Shown here one piece after another: positions 18,780 to 25,911 of a DNA stretch of 56,012 nt. Position numbers and translations under genes: made by a program. The DNA lies in assembly GCA_964522605.1 (NCBI GenBank), contig CAZFWV010000007.1, forward strand, positions 1-56,012, given 5' to 3'. The notes under the pieces were generated by a model, which worked only from the letters and a program-made list of their open reading frames with translations, did not search any database and had not been told where the DNA came from. Source of the stretch: CAVZLD01 sp964522605. Its GTDB lineage: Bacteria; Planctomycetota; Planctomycetia; Pirellulales; Pirellulaceae. Position 1 is the first letter of the stretch; each line of letters opens with the position of its first letter.

Positions 18780-18854
18780 CCACGGATCGAGCGGATGGAA
18801 CGGAGACCCACGGATCTGTCCGTGCCGACCCGTATCCTCCGTCAAATCCGTGGT
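18780..18854. repeat. Dispersed repeat R1, copy 2
   Basis: Begins CCACGGATCGAGCGGATGGA and ends CCTCCGTCAAATCCGTGGT, with the core CACGGATCTGTCCGTGCCGA. It has the same symmetric end sequences as the copies at 8749, 37149 and 50868. It sits 52 bases after the asnS stop and could act in the asnS transcript 3' end. Confidence 0.85.
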
Positions 18855-19097
18855 CTCCTCTTCTCCTTCCGAGTCGCTCCATTTCCGCGATCGAGATGAG
18901 CCAAAGCCCCGGATGGGGTAACTTGGCCGCTCATCAGTTACTTGTCGGGGCCCTATACTTGGCTTGGGCTCGAGGATCGCGAGCAATGCAGTATCCCTCT
19001 GCGGAGCCGTTTGCGATCGGGGGGGGCCGCATCGGGATTCCGTGGAGGTCGGGCAACTTTTTAATGTTGGTCTGACCGGCGTTTCCGAACAGAATTC

Positions 19098-19230
19098 ACT
19101 CTCCCTCTGGGAGAGTCGGGCCGCAGGCCCGGAGAGGGCGGAGTGCGCATCGCGTTCGGCGCGCGTTGCTCGTGCAGGAAAAACCCTCCCCGGCCGCTAC
19201 GCGTCCGACCCTCCCGCAACGCGGGAGGGT
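19098..19230. repeat. Three-hairpin repeat module
   Basis: Three perfect small hairpins, all with three-base loops: ACTCTCCC/GGGAGAGT (19098-19116), CGGGCC/GGCCCG (19117-19131) and ACCCTCCCGC/GCGGGAGGGT (19208-19230). The last could terminate transcription, but only ATTAAT follows rather than a T-run. The first two abut directly. Confidence 0.75.
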
Positions 19231-19499
19231 GGATTAATCCCTTATGAGCCAGAAAGTTAAACGCTGCACGACCTCCGTCGGTGAAGGGTGATTGAAGGTG
19301 ACCTCGGAAAGCGATTGCCGGGGTGAGACCGGTTTCCCTTGACGTTAACGCGTTCTCTGGAGAAGAGGAATGCCCGAATTGCGGGTGAATTCAGCCCTTG
19401 AAGTTGCGGATTAAACGGGATAGGGTCGGATTGGTCCATCGCGGCTCCGGTCGAAGCGGGGTGCGAGCCAAATGAAGGACTTCGAGTGGGTAATTTGCG

Positions 19500-21668
19500 G
19501 TGAGTTCTGATTCCAAAGTACCGATCCAGGATGCGGTTCGTGTGCTCGAAGTCTTCGCGCGATCGGCACAAGTGCCGCTCGACCGCGTTCTGGCCGGTCG
19601 GGCGCTCGGCGAGGCTTCTCGGGCGATTCCCGGTGATGACCGTCAGACTTGGGCTCGGCGGCTCGTTGAAGTCGGAGAAAGCCTGAATCTGCGTGTGCGT
19701 TCGGTCGAGTGCGGTCTGACGGAGGCGCTGACGTTCGTCCGCCAAGGGATTCCGCTCGCGACCTACCAGGGATCTGAGGAGGACGAGCAGCAGTGGTTCA
19801 TTCTGGCGGAAGCCTCGGCCAAGCGCGTGCGTTTGGCTTCGATGGATTCGGACCACGGCGATCGTTGGGTGAGTCTCAACACCTTACGCCGGATGCTCGG
19901 GATCGACTCGGGGACCGACTCGCTGCGGTGGGTCCTCGGTCAGCCCGCTTTGCCGTGTGAGCCCGCCTCGCGCCGCGCCGAGGGGGAAGATCACGAAAAG
20001 GAAATATCCCCGCTGGCTCGTTTGATGGGAATGTTGTCGTACGAACGGCGAGACATCTGGGTCATTCTGGTCTTTTCCATCGTCGTAGGTGTGCTGGCAC
20101 TGGCCTCCCCCGTAGCGGTGGAAGCATTGGTGAACACCGTGGCGTTCGGTCGCTATCTGCAACCGGTGGTTGTACTGGCGATCTTGCTGTTTACCTTCCT
20201 GGGATTCGCCGCCGCGATTCGCGCCCTGGTCACGTACATCGTTGAGATTTTGCAGCGGCGACTTTTCGTGCGCGTGGTGGAAGATCTCGCCTATCGATTG
20301 CCACGCGTGCGGCAGAGTGCGTTGGACAAAGAATATGGTCCTGAGCTGGTGAACCGATTCTTTGACGTGATCACGGTACAGAAAGTCACCGCGACGCTTC
20401 TGGTCGACGGGATCGGAATTGTCCTGCAGACCGTGATCGGAATGATCGTTCTCGCCTTCTACCATCCCTTTCTGTTGGGTTTTGACGTCCTGCTGCTGCT
20501 GCTGATTGCGGTGGTCATTTTTGTGCTTGGTCGCGGTGCGACAAAAACTGCGATCAAGGAATCGAAGGCGAAATACGCGCTGGGCAGTTGGCTAGAGGAA
20601 TTGTTGCGGAATCCGACGGCCTTCAAGCTGCATTCGGGGTCCCAATTTGCGCTGGATCGGGCTGATGAGCTTGCCGCACGCTGGCTGGAGACGCGGCGTA
20701 AGCACTTCCGAATCGTGATGCGGCAGATCCTGTTTGCGCTGGGAATCCAGGTCATCGGAGCAACGCTCGTCCTTGGATTAGGCGGTTGGTTGGTGATTCA
20801 AGGTGAATTGACGCTGGGACAGTTGGTTGCCGCCGAGTTGATTGTCATGGTGATCATGGGTTCGTTTGCCAAGGTGGGCAAGCACATGGAAAGCTTCTAT
20901 GACTTGCTGGCATCGATCGAGAAACTCGGAAAGTTGTACGATCTGCCGACGGAAGCCCACGACAAGCTGTTTCACCTGGCCGACAATCGTCCGGCTCAAA
21001 TTCACGTTCGCGATTTAACGCTCAACTTGGGAGGCGATGCGGTCCTGCGGAATCTGAATTTCTCGGTGGAACCGAGTGAGCGAATTGCCGTCGTGGGCCC
21101 CCCGGGGTCGGGAAAGAGTAGTCTGATCGACCTGTTATCGGGCGTGCGACAGCCTTCGTCGGGCCATCTTGAGTTGGATGGGATCGACCTGCGGGAGTTG
21201 CGGCCGGATTCGCTGCGGGAGCATTTGGCGATTGCCCGTTCCGTGGAGATTTTCTCCGGCAGCATTGACGAGAACGTGCACCTGAATCGATCGCACATCA
21301 GCGCGCTGGACGTGCGGGAGGCCCTCGATACCGTGGGGTTGCTCGATGAGGTGCTGCGGCTGCCCGAGGGCCTCAGCACGCTCCTGCAGACCGGCGGTTT
21401 ACCGCTGTCCGGCAGCCAGGCCGTACGGCTGATGCTGGCACGCGCGATTGTCGGTCGACCGCGTCTGCTGCTGATCGATGGCACGCTTGACGCGCTGCCC
21501 GATGAGGATGCGGAGCGCGTGCTATCACGACTGACGGGCAAGGAGGAGCCTTGGACGTTGCTCATCGCGACCGGGCGGCAGCAGGTGATCAAGGCCTGCG
21601 ATCGCGTGGTCTCTCTCGCTCCACCCCGCCGATCGCGATCGCCGAATATGGCCCGCGTCCCGGAATAA
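19500..21668 (+). CDS. ABC exporter (fused permease-ATPase) with degenerate nucleotide-binding domain
   Basis: A 722-residue half-transporter of the type I secretion/peptide exporter group. Residues 1-150 form an N-terminal domain resembling a C39-peptidase-like domain without a convincing catalytic triad. Five to six membrane helices lie between about 187 and 460, then the ATPase domain. Walker A GPPGSGKS (533-540) and signature LSGSQ (636-640) are intact. The Q-loop position reads IARSV (R580), Walker B is LLLIDGTLD with Gly661 where the catalytic Glu belongs, and the H-loop reads IATGRQ without histidine. ATP binding is likely but hydrolysis by this subunit alone is doubtful. It starts at GTG. 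A TolC-like gene follows, with no HlyD gene between. Confidence 0.85.
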   Translation: MSSDSKVPIQDAVRVLEVFARSAQVPLDRVLAGRALGEASRAIPGDDRQTWARRLVEVGESLNLRVRSVECGLTEALTFVRQGIPLATYQGSEEDEQQWFILAEASAKRVRLASMDSDHGDRWVSLNTLRRMLGIDSGTDSLRWVLGQPALPCEPASRRAEGEDHEKEISPLARLMGMLSYERRDIWVILVFSIVVGVLALASPVAVEALVNTVAFGRYLQPVVVLAILLFTFLGFAAAIRALVTYIVEILQRRLFVRVVEDLAYRLPRVRQSALDKEYGPELVNRFFDVITVQKVTATLLVDGIGIVLQTVIGMIVLAFYHPFLLGFDVLLLLLIAVVIFVLGRGATKTAIKESKAKYALGSWLEELLRNPTAFKLHSGSQFALDRADELAARWLETRRKHFRIVMRQILFALGIQVIGATLVLGLGGWLVIQGELTLGQLVAAELIVMVIMGSFAKVGKHMESFYDLLASIEKLGKLYDLPTEAHDKLFHLADNRPAQIHVRDLTLNLGGDAVLRNLNFSVEPSERIAVVGPPGSGKSSLIDLLSGVRQPSSGHLELDGIDLRELRPDSLREHLAIARSVEIFSGSIDENVHLNRSHISALDVREALDTVGLLDEVLRLPEGLSTLLQTGGLPLSGSQAVRLMLARAIVGRPRLLLIDGTLDALPDEDAERVLSRLTGKEEPWTLLIATGRQQVIKACDRVVSLAPPRRSRSPNMARVPE

Positions 21669-22008
21669 TCGGGAAAACTTTCCGGACCTGAAGAACCGAT
21701 ACAGATTGCGGGAAGATTGCGGCCTGATGGCCGCCTGTCTGCACCGGGGTGTTTCCGCGGGGCGTGGACGGTGATTCCGGCACGATCGTCCTGCTGTCAC
21801 TCGAATCGGGAGTCACCTGACTCTTGGATGGTTGCGGGTGTCGTGTGCCACTGGCTCTGCCAGTGCTCTGTGGAGCGATCGTGCTCGACGTCCACACTGG
21901 CAGAGCCAGTGGCACACCGCGGCACACAACCCCGAGCACGGTTTGTGATTGACAGTTTTCGATACTTCCATTTCCAAGAGGGTCGAGGATAAGGAACCAG
22001 CTGCCAGC
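21669..22008. other. Spacer with inverted repeat R2
   Basis: A 340-base spacer between exporter and TolC-like gene. It carries an R2 inverted pair and no gene. The pair could form a long hairpin in a shared transcript. Confidence 0.5.
21843..21917. repeat. Dispersed repeat R2, copy 1 (inverted pair)
   Basis: Left arm GTGTGCCACTGGCTCTGCCA (continuing GTGC) at 21843-21866 and its complement at 21895-21917. Each arm is itself palindromic (CACTGGC...GCCAGTG), so several alternative foldings exist. Related arms occur at 35135-35240 and 36966-37034. Confidence 0.9.
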
Positions 22009-23703
22009 ATGACTCGCCACGGATGGCTTGGAATGGGGCTGGCTGTCACCTGCATGCTAGTCGGGTGTCGGCAATCGATGACGCCCACGACGAACATCTG
22101 GAGTCGTGGCGCGGACGTTTCCGGTGCGCTCCATGAAGAGTCCAGTTGGTCCTCAACATCAGTCGACCAGCCGGTTGCGTTGGCCAGCTTTGAAGAGCCA
22201 GTTGTCGAATCGCAGGAAGCTCTGCCCGAACCTTCCTCTCCGGTTCCACCCGAACCGGTCGTGGGTGATCGGTTGCCGGCGATCGATGAGTCGCTGGAGT
22301 TTCTCGAGTTCTTTCCGGACGAGCCACGAGCTGGCCTATTTGGTGGCGCATTGACGCTGGATGTGGTGATTGAATCCGTCTATTCGGCCTACCCACTTTT
22401 GGAGGTGGCTTTGCGCGAACGGCAGATTGCCGGGGGCAAGGCGCTGTCGGCCTGGGGCGAATTCGATCTGGGTATGAAAGGCTTCAGCATCGCGGCGCCG
22501 ATGGGCTACTACAAGAACTATCGCAGCGCTCTTGCCTTGACGCAGCCAACGTTTGGCGGCGGGTATCTTTACGGCGGATACAAGATCGGGGACGACGACG
22601 TCCAGCCCTGGTTCAAGGAACGGCTCACGAACGAAGGCGGTGAGTTTGCTCTCGGCCTGGGGCATCCACTCCTGCAGAATCGGGCGATTGATAAACGACG
22701 AGCGGCCGTTTCGCAAACAAGTCTGGCGCGGCAGGCGGTTGAGCCGTTCGTGGCGGCACAGCTCCTCGATTTCGTGCGGTCGGCCACTCAGTCCTATTGG
22801 GTCTGGGTCGCGGCTGGTCAATCCCTGACCGCTCAGCGCCAGCTGCTCGAATTAGCTCAGGATCGCGTGGAACAGATCGAGGCCCGCGTCGACACGGGGG
22901 ATCTGGAGCGGATTACACGCATCAACAACGATCAATTGATTGCCAGCCGCGAAACAAAAGCGATTGAAGCCGAGCGGAAGCTGCAGGAGGCTGCGATTAA
23001 GCTATCGCTGTTTCTGCGCGACGCTCAAGGCCGGCCGGTTCTGGCATCGCCGGCGGAGCTGCCGGAGGGATTTCCCGAGGCGGTGCCGCCGGACGCGGAG
23101 CAGATTCAGCGGGATATTGCGGCCGCCCTGGCTGCGCGGCCCGAGTTGGTCGAACTCGACCTGCTCGCTCGGCAAATCGAAGTCGAACTCGCTCAGGCGC
23201 AGAATATGCTCTGGCCGAAGCTCGACGCGACCGTACTCGCCTCGAAAGATGTGGGTGAGTGGGCGGATGAAAAAGGCGATAAGGCTCCATTTGAACTCGA
23301 AGCGGGCCTCCTGGGTGAGATTCCCTTGCAGCGAAGGGAAGCGCGGGGCAAAGTCGAGGCGGCGCGGGGAAAGCTCTCGCAAATCCGCGCAAAACGACAG
23401 TTCACCGTCGACAAGATCACGGCCGAGGTTCAAGATGCCGTTTCCGCGTTGCAGGCTGCGGCTGCGCGAATTGAACGGGCCAGGAGTAATTTGGAGCTGT
23501 CGCGCGAAACGCTCCAATTGGGTCGACAGATGTTCAACGTCGGGGATATCGACCTGATTGCGTTGAACATCTACGAGCAGGCGGTGACGGATGCCCAGTT
23601 GTTGTTGATCAGCGCACAAGTGGATTTCTTTGTCGCGGAAGCCGATTACCGCGCAGCGCTGGCTCGGGAATCTCTCCCTGCCCCCTCCGCGCCCACAAAT
23701 TGA
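22009..23703 (+). CDS. TolC-family outer-membrane efflux lipoprotein
   Basis: A 564-residue protein with lipoprotein signal MTRHGWLGMGLAVTCMLVGC (lipobox LVGC, acylated C20). A low-complexity linker follows to about residue 100. Two TolC-type halves with long coiled helices come next: LLELAQDRVEQIEARVDTGDLERITRINNDQLIASRE and, near the end, IERARSNLELSRETLQLGRQMFNVGDIDLIALNIYEQAVTDAQLLLI. It should form the outer-membrane channel of an efflux or secretion complex with the preceding ABC protein. An adaptor (HlyD/MacA type) expected in such a machine is not encoded here. The ATG of the lipoprotein signal was preferred over one 60 bases upstream. Confidence 0.85.
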   Translation: MTRHGWLGMGLAVTCMLVGCRQSMTPTTNIWSRGADVSGALHEESSWSSTSVDQPVALASFEEPVVESQEALPEPSSPVPPEPVVGDRLPAIDESLEFLEFFPDEPRAGLFGGALTLDVVIESVYSAYPLLEVALRERQIAGGKALSAWGEFDLGMKGFSIAAPMGYYKNYRSALALTQPTFGGGYLYGGYKIGDDDVQPWFKERLTNEGGEFALGLGHPLLQNRAIDKRRAAVSQTSLARQAVEPFVAAQLLDFVRSATQSYWVWVAAGQSLTAQRQLLELAQDRVEQIEARVDTGDLERITRINNDQLIASRETKAIEAERKLQEAAIKLSLFLRDAQGRPVLASPAELPEGFPEAVPPDAEQIQRDIAAALAARPELVELDLLARQIEVELAQAQNMLWPKLDATVLASKDVGEWADEKGDKAPFELEAGLLGEIPLQRREARGKVEAARGKLSQIRAKRQFTVDKITAEVQDAVSALQAAAARIERARSNLELSRETLQLGRQMFNVGDIDLIALNIYEQAVTDAQLLLISAQVDFFVAEADYRAALARESLPAPSAPTN

Positions 23704-23894
23704 TCCGATCCCCCACTCTTGGAGGCGAATTCGTAGTCGGATTTGTGAGTCCTCTGTACATCGGGAGCCTGCTTGTACAGCGATGGAATCTCGCGTTACA
23801 CCCCAACCCCTTCGGGGTTTATGGTATCACCTGTTGTTCGTGTTCCCCAGGGTTGCACCCTGGGCTGTCATCGGGCCACCCCTTCGGGGTTGGG

Positions 23895-23989
23895 TGCAAC
23901 GCATGACCCTGGGTGCAACGCATGACCCTGGGTGCAACGCATGACCCTGGGGGCAACGCATGACCCTGGGGGCAACGCATGACCCCGGG
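23895..23989 (+). repeat. Five-copy 19-base tandem repeat
   Basis: The unit TGCAACGCATGACCCTGGG occurs three times exactly, then twice with a first-base change to G; the last unit also has one further substitution. There are no spacers between units, so this is not a CRISPR array. The unit starts within a palindromic TTGCACCCTGGG-type element just upstream, from which it probably expanded. Confidence 0.95.
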
Positions 23990-24063
23990 GGCAGCACACC
24001 GTCTCGTCGCCGTGCATGCAGGCGAAACGCGTCGCGAGAATTGGGATGGCAGGACCAGAACTT

Positions 24064-24083
24064 CCGAATTCTCACGACTTCCG
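24064..24083 (-). repeat. Hairpin repeat R3, degenerate copy
   Basis: Reads CCGAATTCTCACGACTTCCG, the reverse-complement form of R3 with one stem mismatch. It sits 38 bases beyond the NTPase stop codon, in its transcript 3' end. Confidence 0.6.
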
Positions 24084-24121
24084 CGACGTTTTCGTCCTGC
24101 CTCTTCTTTCGTCGCGCTAAA

Positions 24122-25603
24122 TTACCGATGAGATCGTTCGTTGAAGTGCTCGACGAGCAGTCGGTGAAACCAGAGCGGTTCGAAGCGGTATTTGGGTCCA
24201 TCAGGCGCGAGTAGGTCGATATGTTTCAGTCCGGACCGATGCAGCACGCGTCGCACGGAAAAATCGCAATCTTGATCTTCGTAGCGAACTCGGACGGTCT
24301 CATCCGGTTGAACCACAAAATAGCCTTGTTGATCGATTCGACCTTCGCTTAAGGGCCGCACTGCAATTTCCTCGAGGAGTCGCAGATACAGATCCAGGTA
24401 TTGAGGACTCGCGATACTTGGGCGATTGTCACTCTTGGTATCGCGTTCCAACCACGCGCTCAAGTATTCTTCCATCACGATTCGTTCATCGTAAGGCCGG
24501 TTCTCGATGACATGCGCTTCGACAATCTGACGCAGGATCGAGTTGCCCGCCAGGTTGTACAGCATGCTGCCTACGATCCGATGCTGCTCTGCCCACTCGA
24601 GCAAGGCAAAATGCACGTCCGTTCGCATACTTTGATTTGCCGCGGCCTGAACGCTGGCGAATGGTCCGGCACGAAGAAAGCCTGCCTCCACCCATCTTGC
24701 ATAGACATCTAGCGGCATCGGCTGAGGTTCGTCGCCGTTCGGACTCCACGTCAGTTTGTACTCATAATTGTGGTAGTTCCAACTGGAAACCAACAAATCG
24801 CCCGTCGTACGAAAACGCGGTGGCTGCAGAGTGAATAGCGCGAGATCTTGTTCACCAGCCGAAGCGTAAGGCCGCGTCCTTCGCTGCCAGAAGTCCACGA
24901 AAGCCAACGGTCGAGCAAAAATCACCAGATGGACGAATGGTTTCTCGGTGTGGAATACAAAGTCCTCCACTTGCTGAAGCACCGACGCGTAATCGTCTGG
25001 GTGCAGCTCGTCGAGCGAATCGATGACATAAAACGCGGCATCCCTCGATGTCAAATATTCGGTGAGCCGAGTTGACTCGGGATTCGCTAATGAGGGAAGT
25101 GAATTGATCACCGAATGACCGAAAGACAGGTCCGGCTTCATGACGACGGTACCATCGTTTTGCCATTCGTTGTACAACTCCCGAATGTCAAATTTGCATA
25201 CCGCCTCGCGCGGATAGTCCTTTCGGAAGATCTCATTCTTGAAAAACGTCTTTCCAATCCCGGCTGCACCTGCGACCAGCGTAATCGCTCGTCGGGGACG
25301 AGGCGTTTTGGACTCGTAATCACGACGCAGGCCTTCGAATCGCTGCTGCAGCGGTGTGTTTTCAGCCCAGTAATAATCTGGCAAGTTGGAAAAGCGTGCG
25401 GGACCATCCACCACGCATTCGGGCAATTCCCGCTGCTCAATCCGCAGTAGCGGAACGACGTCGATCGATCGGCAGGTGGAAGGCGTTGCGACCTGAGTCG
25501 ATGATTGAGCGGCAAGGCTCAGAGGAAAGACGAACGTGGCGGCGAGCATGATGAACAACCCTGTCCGTAACCAAACCGAAAACGGTCTGACTGTGCAAAA
25601 CAC
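24122..25603 (-). CDS. Exported P-loop NTPase, NACHT/STAND-like
   Basis: A 493-residue protein that combines an export signal with a P-loop ATPase. A GTG start follows AAGGAG by 8 bases. Residues 12-33 (LRTGLFIMLAATFVFPLSLAAQ) form a signal peptide or anchor. Walker A is GAAGIGKT at 112-119, Walker B is FYVIDSLDE at 191-199 with the Asp-x-x-Asp-Glu pattern of NACHT ATPases, and a sensor-like arginine sits in VIFARP (R231). The C-terminal half is helical with no recognisable repeats or effector. NACHT/STAND proteins normally act as cytoplasmic switches; one facing outward would lack ATP. Either the helix is an anchor with the ATPase inside, or the system is unusual. It follows the glycosidase-like gene on the same strand. 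Confidence 0.72.
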   Translation of the reverse strand: MFCTVRPFSVWLRTGLFIMLAATFVFPLSLAAQSSTQVATPSTCRSIDVVPLLRIEQRELPECVVDGPARFSNLPDYYWAENTPLQQRFEGLRRDYESKTPRPRRAITLVAGAAGIGKTFFKNEIFRKDYPREAVCKFDIRELYNEWQNDGTVVMKPDLSFGHSVINSLPSLANPESTRLTEYLTSRDAAFYVIDSLDELHPDDYASVLQQVEDFVFHTEKPFVHLVIFARPLAFVDFWQRRTRPYASAGEQDLALFTLQPPRFRTTGDLLVSSWNYHNYEYKLTWSPNGDEPQPMPLDVYARWVEAGFLRAGPFASVQAAANQSMRTDVHFALLEWAEQHRIVGSMLYNLAGNSILRQIVEAHVIENRPYDERIVMEEYLSAWLERDTKSDNRPSIASPQYLDLYLRLLEEIAVRPLSEGRIDQQGYFVVQPDETVRVRYEDQDCDFSVRRVLHRSGLKHIDLLAPDGPKYRFEPLWFHRLLVEHFNERSHR

Positions 25604-25911
25604 AGACGCAACTCCTTAAGATTTAGGCTCTGTCTCAAAACCGTAGTCCAACTTGTCTCAAGTCGGCGAACCATCTGGAATTGCCGACTCGAGACAAGTC
25701 GGCCTACGCTGACCGTCGCTTGTGAGACAAAGTCGAGAATTTCCTGAGCAAGTAGTGCTCCGGAGGCCTCGTTCCCTTGGCACTGCGAACGGTGCCAGAT
25801 GCTGCCGCGTAATCGTAACGATCCGTGAGGGAAAGAACGAGGGTTGCGACACGGCTTCATGAAGAACTTGGGAAAAATTCACGGTTTCTAAACAAAGCTT
25901 CGGGCTCTCGG
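25604..25911. other. Spacer with long inverted repeat
   Basis: A 308-base gap between two same-strand genes. Its main feature is the inverted repeat described separately at 25642-25708. The NTPase promoter or an internal processing site may lie here; nothing else is recognisable. Confidence 0.5.
25642..25708. repeat. 26-base inverted repeat
   Basis: Arms at 25642-25667 and 25683-25708, each 26 bases, match with three mismatches around a 15-base loop. The core is ACTTGTCTC(G/A)AGTCGGC. The word TGAGACAAAG just downstream resembles the word shared by 532 and 35243. Confidence 0.85.

Larger units (their letters stand above)
18728..19499. other. Long repeat-bearing spacer
   Basis: A 772-base gene-free stretch between asnS and the ABC exporter. 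It holds an R1 repeat at its left and a three-hairpin module at 19098-19230. The remainder has only short frames without start signals. The exporter promoter should lie in 19240-19499. Confidence 0.6.
23704..24121. other. Spacer with tandem and inverted repeats
   Basis: A 418-base stretch between convergent genes. It holds two AACCCCTTCGGGGTT-type hairpins (near 23808 and 23878), a CCAGGG/CCCTGG motif around TTGCA, the 19-base tandem array, and a degenerate R3 hairpin at 24064-24083. No gene is seen. Confidence 0.6.

Noticed and set aside
19208..19230. Intrinsic terminator
   Set aside because: The stem is perfect, but no T-run follows on either strand and it lies far from the asnS stop.
18964..19260. 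Small gene ahead of the ABC exporter
   Set aside because: The frame runs through the hairpin repeat module and has no ribosome binding site or protein features.
23895..23989. CRISPR array
   Set aside because: The 19-base units are directly adjacent with no spacers, and no cas gene is near.
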